64,000 nucleotides of DNA, from contig JAJEAL010000088.1 of the NCBI GenBank assembly GCA_022822785.1, positions 1-64,000 of the forward strand. Reading direction: 5' to 3'. Shown in pieces: positions 44,233 through 53,943 of the stretch. Origin of the DNA: Candidatus Poribacteria bacterium. GTDB taxonomy: Bacteria > Poribacteria > WGA-4E > PCPOR2b. The notes under the pieces are model-generated. The model made no database searches. It was not told the origin of the DNA and saw only the letters and a program-made list of their open reading frames with translations. Position 1 is the first letter of the stretch; each line of letters opens with the position of its first letter. The position numbers and the translations under genes are program-made.

Positions 44233-45582
44233 TTATTTAATATCTTCGATTAAGAAGTTAATTGTTTGGTAAAGCTCCGCATCTGTTTGGATGCTTTCCT
44301 CAATTCGGTTGTTAGCGTGCAATACCGTTGTATGGACTTCCCTACTAAAGGCATCTGCAATTTCCATTAGGGACAGGTTGGTTAGTTGACGACAAAGATA
44401 CATAGCAATTTGTCGGGGCACAACAACCGCTTTTGTACGTGTGGAGGATTTGAGGTCGCTGATTTTGAGGTGAAAATAGTCCGCCACCGCTTTTTGAACA
44501 TCTTCTGCTGTGATAGCTTTAGAATTAATCCGGGGCGGCGGGGTGGCGACGTCGCCTAAGACATTACGGGCAAAATCGACTGTTAATTCCTCATTAAAAA
44601 GGCTTGCTTCGGCGGCAACCCGAATGAGCGATCCCTCCAGATCTCGAATGTTAGTTTGAATCACTTCGGCAATGTAGCTCAACACAGAGTCATGAACATT
44701 TTCCAAGTTTTGGTCTTCGCACTTCTGGCGCAGTATAGCAATCCGTGTTTCAAATTGTGGCGGACTGATGTCAGCAACCATGCCCCATTCAAAACGGGAT
44801 CGCAGTCGTTCTTCGACTGTTTCAAGGTTTTTGGGCGGCCGGTCGCTTGTCATCACAATATGATTTGAGTTTTGGTGAAGCTCATTAAAAGTATGGAAAA
44901 ATTCTTCCTGAGTGCCCTCTTTACGTTGTAAAAATTGGATGTCATCGATAAGCAGCACGTCAACCGTTCGATATTTGCTTCGGAAGTCGAAGGCTGTTGT
45001 GCGGGTGATGATAGAGTCAATATATTCATTCATAAAGGTTTCGGAAGATATGTAGAGTACCTTCTGTTCAGGATGAATTTTTTGGATTCGATTCCCAATG
45101 GCGTGCAGCAGGTGGGTTTTCCCCAATCCTACGCCACCATAAATGAAGAGCGGATTATAAATCTTGCCTGGATTTTCCGATACCGCGAGTGAGGCGGCAT
45201 GACTCAAACGATTACCTGTTCCTACAACAAACCGATCAAAGGTATATTCGGGGTTCAAACTCGCTTCGGTGGCAGGGGGCTCGTCGGGGGTGACTGGTTG
45301 TGGAGTCTGCGGTTCTTCAGAAGGTCTTTTGCCGTCCGACTGTGCAGCAATAATTTTGAGCCGGCAGCTTGCTCCAATCTGTTTCCCTAAGAGTGAATTA
45401 ATGTCAGAGAGAAAACGGGTAGCAATTTGCTCCTGTGTATACACGCTCGGCACTGAAATTGTCAGTTCGCTTTCTGTGAGTGCCATCGGTTTGGCTTGAC
45501 GCAGATAGACATCTTCACGAATAGTGTCGCCTAACTCAGACAGAATATGCAACCAGATTTGATCCGGGGTGTACCGCATCAT
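44233..45582 (-). CDS. dnaA: Chromosomal replication initiator DnaA
   Basis: NPLFIYGGVGLGKTHLLHAIGN...VDVLLIDDIQFLQRKEGTQEEFFHTFN; DNA-binding REVHTTVLHANNRIEE. Confidence 0.97.
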   Translation of the reverse strand: MMRYTPDQIWLHILSELGDTIREDVYLRQAKPMALTESELTISVPSVYTQEQIATRFLSDINSLLGKQIGASCRLKIIAAQSDGKRPSEEPQTPQPVTPDEPPATEASLNPEYTFDRFVVGTGNRLSHAASLAVSENPGKIYNPLFIYGGVGLGKTHLLHAIGNRIQKIHPEQKVLYISSETFMNEYIDSIITRTTAFDFRSKYRTVDVLLIDDIQFLQRKEGTQEEFFHTFNELHQNSNHIVMTSDRPPKNLETVEERLRSRFEWGMVADISPPQFETRIAILRQKCEDQNLENVHDSVLSYIAEVIQTNIRDLEGSLIRVAAEASLFNEELTVDFARNVLGDVATPPPRINSKAITAEDVQKAVADYFHLKISDLKSSTRTKAVVVPRQIAMYLCRQLTNLSLMEIADAFSREVHTTVLHANNRIEESIQTDAELYQTINFLIEDIK

Positions 45583-45691
45583 AAATAAATTCCTATAGTC
45601 CTTCAGAGAAATTCAAGCGATATCGCAGCAATTTTTACGCTGATTAAGAATTGATGTGAAAAGGGAGGAAGTTATTTGCTTTAATCACAAG

Positions 45692-45711
45692 TTATCCACA
45701 AGTTATCTACA
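45692..45711. promoter_or_regulatory. DnaA boxes upstream of dnaA (possible second origin lobe or autoregulation)
   Basis: TTATCCACA (45692-45700) and TTATCTACA (45703-45711), 11 bp apart. Confidence 0.7.
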
Positions 45712-45954
45712 AAATGTTCACCTCGGAAAGGTGGGAATCGCTGAGTGCTGTCAGTCATTGCCCGGTAGGCGCTAGGTTTAGTTTCTTTCCCAGATGAATT
45801 GTGCTTTAGTATATCATGAAACGGGGTATGAATCAAGTTGAAAATCCTGCTATTGATGGGAAAAATGCTTGACAAATCGTAACCTGACAGACTATCATCC
45901 ATCCGTTTTGAATAATTGCTGGAAATTCCAAAATTAGATTAGGAGCAGGTACTG

Positions 45955-46089
45955 ATGAAGCGTACATATCAACCTCACCGTCGCAAACGAAAAAATAAAT
46001 TCGGTTTCCGTAAACGGATGTCTACGCGGGATGGTCGCAAGATTCTCTCGCAACGTCGTGCGAGAGGTCGAAAAGTCCTCACCGCTTAA
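45955..46089 (+). CDS. rpmH: 50S ribosomal protein L34
   Basis: [44 protein letters not shown], read directly (too short for the ORF track). Confidence 0.97.
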   Translation: MKRTYQPHRRKRKNKFGFRKRMSTRDGRKILSQRRARGRKVLTA

Positions 46090-46103
46090 CAGGACTCACA
46101 CTC

Positions 46104-47111
46104 ATGGTGTTGCCCCTCGGAAAACTCAAGATCGATCTGTTACAGCAGTTGTTACCTCAGTCGCATCGGGATGCTCGCGTTATTGTCGGTCCAGAAATTG
46201 GGGAGGACGCTGCTGTGATAGATTTCGGCGAATCGTATCTGGTTGCTAAGACGGATCCAATTACTTTTGCTACCGATGAAATTGGTTGGTATCTTATCTG
46301 TGTCAACAGCAACGATATTGCAACAATGGGGGCGGTTCCAAGGTGGTTGTTGACAACGATTCTGCTACCGGAGAACCGGACGACCGAAACAGTGGTGCGC
46401 CGGATCATGGAACAGATTAAGACCGCATGTGAGCATTTCGACATTACGCTGTGCGGCGGACATACCGAGATTACTTACGGTTTAGACCGCCCTATTGTCA
46501 TTGGGCAAATGCTCGGTGAAGTCGAGAGGGATAAGCTAATCACTTCATCGGGAGCGCAGGCGGGAGATGATCTAATACTGACGAAAGGGCTTGGTATTGA
46601 GGCGACCTCAATCATCGCTCGTGAGTGTGAAACCGATCTGTTAGGGAAGTTTTCTTCCACTTTTCTTAACCGGGCAAAAGGATATTTGACCTCGCCGGGA
46701 ATTTCAGTATTGGCGGAGGCACAGATTGCCGTTGGGACGGGTGGCGTCCATGCAATGCACGACCCAACGGAAGGTGGTGTCGCAACAGCCATTCACGAGC
46801 TTACACATGCTGCGAACTTGGGGGTAGTTGTTTGGCAAGATGCCCTGCTCATATCGGATGAGACAGCGCAGCTTTGTCGTGAATTGAATCTGAATCCGTT
46901 AGGGGTAATCTCCTCTGGTGCGTTGCTGATTGCAGCGGATTCGACAAAGAGCAAAGCGATTGTATCGGCGATTACCGAACGCAATATTCCTTGTGAGATT
47001 ATCGGTCAGCTACTACCGCTAGAGAGCGGTCGTTGGATTGAATCAAATAGTCAACGCTTTCCACTCCCCATTTTTGAAACGGACGAGATTACAAAGGTCT
47101 TTGGCGACTAG
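46104..47111 (+). CDS. AIR synthase-related protein (HypE/PurM-like superfamily)
   Basis: GEDAAVIDFGESYLVAKTDPITFATDEIGWYLICVNSNDIATMGAVPRW...MHDPTEGGVATAIHEL. Confidence 0.88.
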   Translation: MVLPLGKLKIDLLQQLLPQSHRDARVIVGPEIGEDAAVIDFGESYLVAKTDPITFATDEIGWYLICVNSNDIATMGAVPRWLLTTILLPENRTTETVVRRIMEQIKTACEHFDITLCGGHTEITYGLDRPIVIGQMLGEVERDKLITSSGAQAGDDLILTKGLGIEATSIIARECETDLLGKFSSTFLNRAKGYLTSPGISVLAEAQIAVGTGGVHAMHDPTEGGVATAIHELTHAANLGVVVWQDALLISDETAQLCRELNLNPLGVISSGALLIAADSTKSKAIVSAITERNIPCEIIGQLLPLESGRWIESNSQRFPLPIFETDEITKVFGD

Positions 47112-47125
47112 CGGGAGGTGCCGGA

Positions 47126-47629
47126 ATGAAGATGGTGTTTATTGCTTTTCTGATCGGAATCTGTCTTTTCTGTCTGGCTGTGATGTTCGGGCAAGTAGCG
47201 GTCAGGAGCCTATTGTTATCAACTCGCTCTATTGAACCGGAAGAAGTCTATGTTAGTAATATAGAAAACAAGGCAGTTGCCTTTAATATCAATCCTGTGG
47301 AAGCGTATAAGAATATTGGGGCTTCTCATCTTAAGCAGGGACAGCTTGACAAAGCCATTCTCGCGTTCAAACAGGCACTCCAAATCAACCCTCGTTCCGT
47401 CGAGGTGCACTACCTGCTTGCCGATAGCTATTCTATCAAAGGCGAAGGGGTGTTATCACGCATATTTCTTAATCAAGCGATGGCTTTGGAGGGTAGCTAT
47501 ATTATTGATACTAAGGTGATGCCGGAGATACAGCCTACCGTTGTAGAATTTCCTAGCCCAATACAACTTCCCCACTCTCCTGAATTTTTCCAACGTCCGG
47601 TTAGACAGATGGACGCACCCCCTAGGTAA
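47126..47629 (+). CDS. Small membrane-anchored TPR protein
   Basis: N-terminal TM FIAFLIGICLFCLAVMFG; NPVEAYKNIGASHLKQGQLDKAILAFKQALQINPRSVEVHYLLADSY. Confidence 0.75.
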   Translation: MKMVFIAFLIGICLFCLAVMFGQVAVRSLLLSTRSIEPEEVYVSNIENKAVAFNINPVEAYKNIGASHLKQGQLDKAILAFKQALQINPRSVEVHYLLADSYSIKGEGVLSRIFLNQAMALEGSYIIDTKVMPEIQPTVVEFPSPIQLPHSPEFFQRPVRQMDAPPR

Positions 47630-47674
47630 TTTTCGGAGTCTTAAACCAGTCAGTCAACTTAAATGGTGTGAGAA

Positions 47675-48928
47675 ATGCCAAGAGCGTTTAACGTCCCACT
47701 TTTCTACCGAAGTCCTATCATCTCCGTCGTGAAGCAAGCGCGCCGGGTGACAGACCCTCGGAAACGTGATCTCACGCCTTCGGTATTGGACTTTGGTCCG
47801 GTACGTTTCAAGATAGCGCGTCATTTCGGCTTTTGTTACGGAGTTGAGAATGCGATCGAAATTGCGTACCGGACGCTGGATGAGAATCCGGATAAGCGAA
47901 TTTTTCTGCTATCAGAGATGATTCACAATCCGCATGTCAACGCAGATCTGCGTGAGCGAGGGGTGCAATTCCTCTGTGACACGTCTGGAAAGGAATTGAT
48001 TCCCTTTGAGGAATTGACGCTTGACGATGTGGTTATTGTGCCTGCCTTTGGAACAACGGTAGAGATTCAGTCCAAACTGAATGAACGTGGTATTAACCCT
48101 TACGCTTATAACACGACGTGCCCATTTGTGGAGAAAGTGTGGAAGAAAAGTGCGGAGATAGGAGGAGAAGACTACACAGTTGTTGTGCACGGCAAACGAT
48201 ACCACGAAGAAACGCGAGCAACGTTTTCCCATGCACAATTGGGGGCGCCTGTAGTGGTTGTGCTAAATATGGTTGAAGCGAAAAACCTCGCTAAAGTGAT
48301 ACGTGGCGAGGCGGACCGGGAGTTTTTCTTTGAGTTTTTTGCGGATGGCTACTCCCCTGGTTTTGAGCCGGATCGAGATCTTAAGCGTATCGGGGTTGTC
48401 AACCAGACTACGATGTTAGCGACCGAGACACAGGCAATTGCTGACCTACTTCGGCGGGCGATGGTGGACCGATACGGTGAGTCGTGCATTGATCAACATT
48501 TTGCTGATACGAAAGATACACTCTGCTATGCGACCAAAGAGAACCAAGATGCGACACTCGCGCTCATCGAAGACGGGAGCGACGTGGCTTTAGTCGTTGG
48601 TGGATATAACTCCTCCAATACTAGCCACCTTGTCGAGTTGTGTGATGCTCAACTGCCAACCTACTTTGTCTGTGACGCCGGTGAGATTGAATCACCTCGA
48701 TTGATCCACCACTGGGACATTCACGCAAAAGCTGTGTGCGAAACGATCGATTGGCTGCCGATGAGATCTCATAATGATAAGCCTGTCGATATTATCCTGA
48801 CCGCGGGGGCTTCTTGTCCTGATGCACTGCTTGATGATGTACTGTGCAAAATTGTCTCTTGGTTTCCCCACACCCGTTCAATTGACGATGTCCTTGCACC
48901 CTACCGGGAAAATACAGGTTCCGATTGA
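47675..48928 (+). CDS. ispH: 4-hydroxy-3-methylbut-2-enyl diphosphate reductase (long form)
   Basis: HFGFCYGVENAIEIAYRTL...NTTCPFVEKVWKKS...VVVHGKRYHEETRATFSH...VVGGYNSSNTSHL. Confidence 0.95.
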   Translation: MPRAFNVPLFYRSPIISVVKQARRVTDPRKRDLTPSVLDFGPVRFKIARHFGFCYGVENAIEIAYRTLDENPDKRIFLLSEMIHNPHVNADLRERGVQFLCDTSGKELIPFEELTLDDVVIVPAFGTTVEIQSKLNERGINPYAYNTTCPFVEKVWKKSAEIGGEDYTVVVHGKRYHEETRATFSHAQLGAPVVVVLNMVEAKNLAKVIRGEADREFFFEFFADGYSPGFEPDRDLKRIGVVNQTTMLATETQAIADLLRRAMVDRYGESCIDQHFADTKDTLCYATKENQDATLALIEDGSDVALVVGGYNSSNTSHLVELCDAQLPTYFVCDAGEIESPRLIHHWDIHAKAVCETIDWLPMRSHNDKPVDIILTAGASCPDALLDDVLCKIVSWFPHTRSIDDVLAPYRENTGSD

Positions 48929-48957
48929 TAACAGGTTGGGCGGGGTTCTGCATTGGC

Positions 48958-50028
48958 TTAGTTAGCACGAATGATTTTCCACACGCCATCGATTTCGGCG
49001 AGGACCAGCGAAAGGATGCCAGAAGTCTGTTTGGCTTTTCCGCTACCTGTCGGCGTATATTGGAGTGTGTAGGTACCATCAACAATAGCGGTATCGTCAA
49101 TGACATTCCGGTAAATGTTTATCTCGGTCAATGTCATGTTGATTTGATGGTGTGTCTTAAAAAATTCAACAGCCCTCGCTTGGATATCGTTATATGTTCG
49201 CCCGTTAGAATTGTAGCTTGCTGAAAAACAAGACATGACCTTCTCAAGGTTGCCGGTGTCATATCCCTCCTCGTACTGCTTTAATACGCGCTTGATTAAT
49301 TCGTCGTCACTTGCTGGTACTTCTGCCTGCGGAGCGAGTGCCTGAACTAGCTTTTGCGCCGTTTGACCCGTTGTGATTGGATACCCCCACACTTCCAGCT
49401 CCATGACTCGGGCAAACCCCTCGACTTCATAGACCGGTTTTTCCCGCGACATATACTGATAAATCCGCTCCGTATCATTTGTTGAGACAGGCACAAGCCG
49501 GACCTGTTGAGCAAACAGCTTGCCGCGAATGTCGTGCACCCGTTGCCCTTTGGTATTATCCCGTGCTGTGTACTGTCTATCTTTCGTATCGCCTGTTGGA
49601 ATCAATCCCCAGCCGGTTCCATGCCAATATTCAATGCGGTAGTCCTTGAGACCGTATTTTTCGGCGGGATACTGTTCGGAATCGATGGTGTACATGACGA
49701 TACGCCGGATGTCAGCGGGTTCAGCAAGATTGATTTGCACGTAAGGGCGTTTATTTAGATCTGAGGTGCGTAGATGCTCTAAAGTACAGCCCCAGCCACT
49801 GCCTTCATCCCACGTTTCGGAGGAGGCATCTCCATCGATTACCTCTTCAGGTAGGTGATTGGGAAGATGTTGTGACGCTTCAGCGACCGCACCTTTGCTA
49901 AGGAGCGCGAAATTGCGTAGTTCTGGCGACGGTTCAAAGAGTGGATTTTGCAAGGTTTGCGTTTGGCAACTGACCACCGTAATGAGTAACAGTCCAACGC
50001 CGAGGCACAAGTAGGTTTTAGATAACAT
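48958..50028 (-). CDS. Lipoprotein-like, discoidin/F5-8C-type N-term with NTF2-like C-term
   Basis: LLLITVVSCQTQ lipobox-like; HLPEEVIDGDASSETWDEGSGWGCT...YVQINLAEPADIRRIVMYT; C-term SNGRTYNDIQARAVEFFKTHHQINMTLTEI. Confidence 0.65.
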   Translation of the reverse strand: MLSKTYLCLGVGLLLITVVSCQTQTLQNPLFEPSPELRNFALLSKGAVAEASQHLPNHLPEEVIDGDASSETWDEGSGWGCTLEHLRTSDLNKRPYVQINLAEPADIRRIVMYTIDSEQYPAEKYGLKDYRIEYWHGTGWGLIPTGDTKDRQYTARDNTKGQRVHDIRGKLFAQQVRLVPVSTNDTERIYQYMSREKPVYEVEGFARVMELEVWGYPITTGQTAQKLVQALAPQAEVPASDDELIKRVLKQYEEGYDTGNLEKVMSCFSASYNSNGRTYNDIQARAVEFFKTHHQINMTLTEINIYRNVIDDTAIVDGTYTLQYTPTGSGKAKQTSGILSLVLAEIDGVWKIIRAN

Positions 50029-50179
50029 TGTCCTCAATCCTTTCAATCGCAAACGGTACGCTTTTTTAGAGTGTGGAGCTTTTAGCCCGTAAACCCTACT
50101 CCTTTAGGTTTGGGATATAAGCTGTGCTTTAGCCGTTTTTGGTTGATTTCTGTAGTTAAATATGGTATGCTTATTCTGT

Positions 50180-50482
50180 CTTTCAGTGAGAGATTATCAC
50201 CCCCAACGCCTTGTTGGGGTCTCTCACAATTCTGTGATAAGAATATGAAAGACTGAAAGGCAATCCCCGTGTATACAACTAAAAAAGTGAAGTTTGACGA
50301 GCTGGCTAAACTCGACCAACCTGCCCGTGAAGCGGGGCGTGTATATTCCAAAATTGTATCCCTTATACCGTCGCAGCTTATAGCAGAATGCCGATCCGCT
50401 AAAATGGATAACACTCATTATAACGGGCAAACTAGATGTTGTCCATTAGAATCTATTCTCACGGTGATTTCCGTGGGATAGG
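50180..50482 (+). mobile_element. Candidate internally deleted IS200/IS605-type (tnpB) remnant with structured left and right ends
   Basis: Left structured segment 50180-50259 (several stems incl. pseudoknot pairing), short ORF from ~50269 MYTTKKVKFDELAKLDQPAREAGRVYSKIVSL resembling a TnpB N-terminus, right hairpin CTATTCTCACGG-TGATTT-CCGTGGGATAG. Confidence 0.45.
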
Positions 50483-50680
50483 TTGTCATCTGATGCTATT
50501 TCCGCGTTGAGCTAAAAACGGTTGATAAAGCAGGTGGATTATGATATAATATTACGAATCTCTGCTCCATAATTGACTGATTGTGCATTGTTATGAGGGA
50601 GCTGCAGGGAAATTTTCTTCTGCGGGTAAACATCAGTCAAAACCCAAATTGGAGCCATACGTCCAAAGGGAGGTAGAAAA

Positions 50681-51079
50681 TTGTTGCGTCAATACGAAAC
50701 TATTTTTATTATTAATCCGGATTTGGATGAGAGCCAAACAAACGAAGTTATTGAGGGTGTCAAGACGGCTATCGAATCTGGTGGAGGCAAGGTTCTAAAG
50801 GTAGATCCATGGGGAAAAAGAAGGCTCGCTTATGCGGTTAAGCAGTACAGCGATGGCTATTATGTGCTCGTGGTGTTTGAGAGTAGCCCTGAATTTGTCA
50901 GTCAATTAAACGGGCACTATCGAATTACGGAACGGATTATCAAGCATATCGTTGTCCTGTTTGAAGGGGATCTGGCCGCGCTTGCTTCAAGCCATACGTC
51001 GGATTCATCGGCAGCAGCGGGTGACTCGACAAGGGCTCGTCCTTTTGAAGATTCTGAGAGCGAAGACGAAGACTTTTGA
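50681..51079 (+). CDS. rpsF: 30S ribosomal protein S6
   Basis: LRQYETIFIINPDLDESQTNEVIEGV...DPWGKRRLAYAVKQYSDGYYVLVVFES; TTG start. Confidence 0.95.
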   Translation: MLRQYETIFIINPDLDESQTNEVIEGVKTAIESGGGKVLKVDPWGKRRLAYAVKQYSDGYYVLVVFESSPEFVSQLNGHYRITERIIKHIVVLFEGDLAALASSHTSDSSAAAGDSTRARPFEDSESEDEDF

Positions 51080-51137
51080 TGTTAATGATATTGCTGATAG
51101 GATATAGTATCAGATTAAGCATAAGGAGACAATAATC

Positions 51138-51590
51138 ATGGCAAGTTACAATAGGGTCATACTCATGGGAAACCTTACCCGAGATCCAGAGTTACAGTAC
51201 CTTCCAAGCGGCACGGCTGTGGCAAGAATCGGTCTCGCTGTCAACCGTGTTTACAATGACCGGCAGTCTGGTGAGAGAAAAGAAGAGGTCTGTTTTGTGG
51301 ATCTTGATGCCTTTGGAAGAACAGCTGAAGTCATCAACGAATACTGTCAAAAAGGTAGTCCGCTATTGGTTGAAGGTCGTCTGAGATTTCAGAGCTGGGA
51401 AACCGATGATGGTCAAAGGCGAAGCAAACATAGCGTTTTGGTGGATCGGTTCCAATTTGTGGGTGGTCGTCAAGATGGTGACGGTGGGGGCGCTTACGAT
51501 CAAGCAGCCCCTGCACCAGCCGCAGCAGCACCTGAGTTTTCAGGGGAACAAGGTCCGCCTGCAACCACTGACGACGATATTCCTTTCTAA
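51138..51590 (+). CDS. ssb: Single-stranded DNA-binding protein
   Basis: MASYNRVILMGNLTRDPELQYLPSGTAVARIGLAVNR...; acidic tip DDDIPF. Confidence 0.97.
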   Translation: MASYNRVILMGNLTRDPELQYLPSGTAVARIGLAVNRVYNDRQSGERKEEVCFVDLDAFGRTAEVINEYCQKGSPLLVEGRLRFQSWETDDGQRRSKHSVLVDRFQFVGGRQDGDGGGAYDQAAPAPAAAAPEFSGEQGPPATTDDDIPF

Positions 51591-51632
51591 GATTGATTGT
51601 TGCATAAAATTATTAACGGATATTGAGAATGA

Positions 51633-51663
51633 AAAGCGGGCGTATTTGATGCCCGCTTTTTCT
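51633..51663 (+). terminator. Intrinsic terminator between ssb and rpsR
   Basis: AAAGCGGGC-gtatttgat-GCCCGCTTT followed by TTCTTC. Confidence 0.8.
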
Positions 51664-51692
51664 TCGTTACTACAGATTGGAGGATTAGCATT

Positions 51693-51983
51693 TTGGCAAG
51701 GGAACAACGAGGTAATACAAGAGATACTCGCCGGGGCAACTTCAGAGATTCGCGGGAAACTCCCTATCGGAGAGGACGCCGCAAACGATGTCGTTTCTGT
51801 ATGGACAAGACAGATTTCATCGATTATAAGAGCGTTGAAATACTCCGAAGTTTCGTGACAGACCGTGGTAAAATTCTGCCACGACGGGTATCGGGTAACT
51901 GCGCGAAACATCAGAGAGAAGTGACCAGAGCAATTAAACGTGCGCGTAACATCGCTCTTGTGCCTTTTACGACACAACAGTAG
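51693..51983 (+). CDS. rpsR: 30S ribosomal protein S18
   Basis: [70 protein letters not shown] start. Confidence 0.96.
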   Translation: MAREQRGNTRDTRRGNFRDSRETPYRRGRRKRCRFCMDKTDFIDYKSVEILRSFVTDRGKILPRRVSGNCAKHQREVTRAIKRARNIALVPFTTQQ

Positions 51984-52075
51984 GTCATGGAGGGGGGGAA
52001 GGGCATCGCACAGCTTCCCCATCTGGATTTATCCATTATGACTATTCGCTAGTTATAAGAATCGAGAGGCATTTT

Positions 52076-52528
52076 ATGGAAGTTATTTTAAAAAAAACGG
52101 TGGACACCCTTGGAGATGAAGGGGACATTTTAACAGTAGCCAATGGCTATGCACGCAATTATTTAATCCCGATGCAGCTTGCGGTTCGAGCAACAGAGAA
52201 AAATCGGCGGATGCTTGAACATGAGCGGCGATTGCTAGCAGCTCAAGGTGAAAAAGCGAAAGTAAGGGCTGAAGAGCTTGCAAGCCGTATCTCGGAAGTA
52301 ACTTGTACGATTGGAAGGCGTGCTGGGGAAAACGATCGGCTTTTTGGATCTATTACCTCGATGGATATTGCGGAGGCGCTTGCGAGCCAAGATATTGAGG
52401 TTGATCGGCGGAATATTGAATTAGACGAGCCCATCAGAGAGTTAGGGGTTTTCATGGTTCCTATCCGCTTCCACGCTGACGTTACCGCAAATATTCAGGT
52501 TGTTGTCGTTCGTGACGAGACACCTTGA
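52076..52528 (+). CDS. rplI: 50S ribosomal protein L9
   Basis: MEVILKKTVDTLGDEGDILTVANGYARNYLIPMQLAVRAT. Confidence 0.97.
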   Translation: MEVILKKTVDTLGDEGDILTVANGYARNYLIPMQLAVRATEKNRRMLEHERRLLAAQGEKAKVRAEELASRISEVTCTIGRRAGENDRLFGSITSMDIAEALASQDIEVDRRNIELDEPIRELGVFMVPIRFHADVTANIQVVVVRDETP

Positions 52529-52567
52529 CGCTCATATTTCACAATCTGTAAACTCCGAGTTTGAACA

Positions 52568-53899
52568 ATGAATACCAACACGATGGAGCCCCTCCACGAT
52601 AGGGAATCAGAGCAAGCCGTGCTTGGGGCGATGATGGTAGATAGCGCGGTGATTCCCCGTGTGATCGCTATCCTTGGTCATACTTCGGAGAATTTTTTTA
52701 CCGCTGATCACCAACTCATCTATACGGCAATTCTTGGCGTATATGAACGTCATAATCGGGTGGATGCCCTCCTTGTATCCGACGAGCTCGACAGAACAAA
52801 CGATCTGAATCGAGCGGGCGGAGATTTGTACCTCTATGATCTCCAAGCCCGGATTGTCGAAACGGACAGCACCGAATTTTATGCACAGATTGTTCGAGAA
52901 AAATCGACACGCCGGCAATTGGTGCAAGCAGGAGAGCAGATTAGCAATCTGGCACGTGATCAGGAACAAAATCTTCGGGATGTTTTGGATCAATCTCAGG
53001 AAGGCATTTTCCGTCTCGGTCAAGTGGACAATGACCAAGGGTTCGTTTCGGTCAGTTCAATTGTCAAGGAAACCTTGGCAGATATCGAAGAACTGTCCCA
53101 TAAGCGTGAGCAGTTTATTGGCATACCGACGGGCTTTACCGATTTTGATTTAATGACATCGGGGTTGCAGCGTGGTGATTTGATTATTATTGCGGCCCGG
53201 CCTAGCATGGGTAAAAGCACGCTGGTGTTGAATATGGCGCAGAATATTGCGATTGAACAGGAACTGCCGGTTGCGATATTCAGTTTAGAAATGCCCACGC
53301 AACAGGTGCTCATGCGGATGCTAGCTGCGGAAGCCCGGATTAGCTTTAGTAACCTTCGTACTGGAAGCTTGACAGACGAGGATTGGGGCGGCTTGACACG
53401 GGCAGTCAGTAGCCTAATGTCGGTGCCCATTTTTGTTAATGATACGAGAGGGGTCACAGTACAAACGTTGCGGGCGGAAGGTCGTCGCTTGAAGGGGGAG
53501 CACAATAATCTCGCGGTAATTATCGTGGATTATTTACAGCTGCTGAGTGGTTCGGGTCGATATGCCGGGCGGGTGGAAGAGATTTCAGATATTTCCCGAG
53601 CACTCAAAACTCTCGCTTGGGAACTTGATACACCCATTATCGCGTGTTCTCAGCTGAGTCGTGAAGTTGAAAAACGTCCGGATAAGCGTCCGCTGTTATC
53701 CGATTTACGAGAATCCGGTGCTATTGAGCAGGATGCCGATTTAGTTGCCTTCTTATATCGCGAAGACTATTACGACGAGGTCGCGGATGACCAAGGGACT
53801 GCCGATCTAATTATCAAGAAGCAGCGTAACGGTCCAACAGGGACAGTCAGGTTGGAATTCTATAGAACACAGATGCGATTCGCCAATATATCATATTAG
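52568..53899 (+). CDS. dnaB: Replicative DNA helicase DnaB
   Basis: DRESEQAVLGAMMVDS...LIIIAARPSMGKSTLVLNMAQNIA...VIIVDYLQLLSG. Confidence 0.97.
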   Translation: MNTNTMEPLHDRESEQAVLGAMMVDSAVIPRVIAILGHTSENFFTADHQLIYTAILGVYERHNRVDALLVSDELDRTNDLNRAGGDLYLYDLQARIVETDSTEFYAQIVREKSTRRQLVQAGEQISNLARDQEQNLRDVLDQSQEGIFRLGQVDNDQGFVSVSSIVKETLADIEELSHKREQFIGIPTGFTDFDLMTSGLQRGDLIIIAARPSMGKSTLVLNMAQNIAIEQELPVAIFSLEMPTQQVLMRMLAAEARISFSNLRTGSLTDEDWGGLTRAVSSLMSVPIFVNDTRGVTVQTLRAEGRRLKGEHNNLAVIIVDYLQLLSGSGRYAGRVEEISDISRALKTLAWELDTPIIACSQLSREVEKRPDKRPLLSDLRESGAIEQDADLVAFLYREDYYDEVADDQGTADLIIKKQRNGPTGTVRLEFYRTQMRFANISY

Positions 53900-53943
53900 C
53901 GAGGGAGAACTGTTGACCCCTGTCTGGGCGACCTTTATATCGT

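Noticed and set aside
50269-50481. Independent functional 70-aa gene
   Set aside because: The N-terminal half looks TnpB-like and the remainder reads into the right-end hairpin; better explained as an element remnant.
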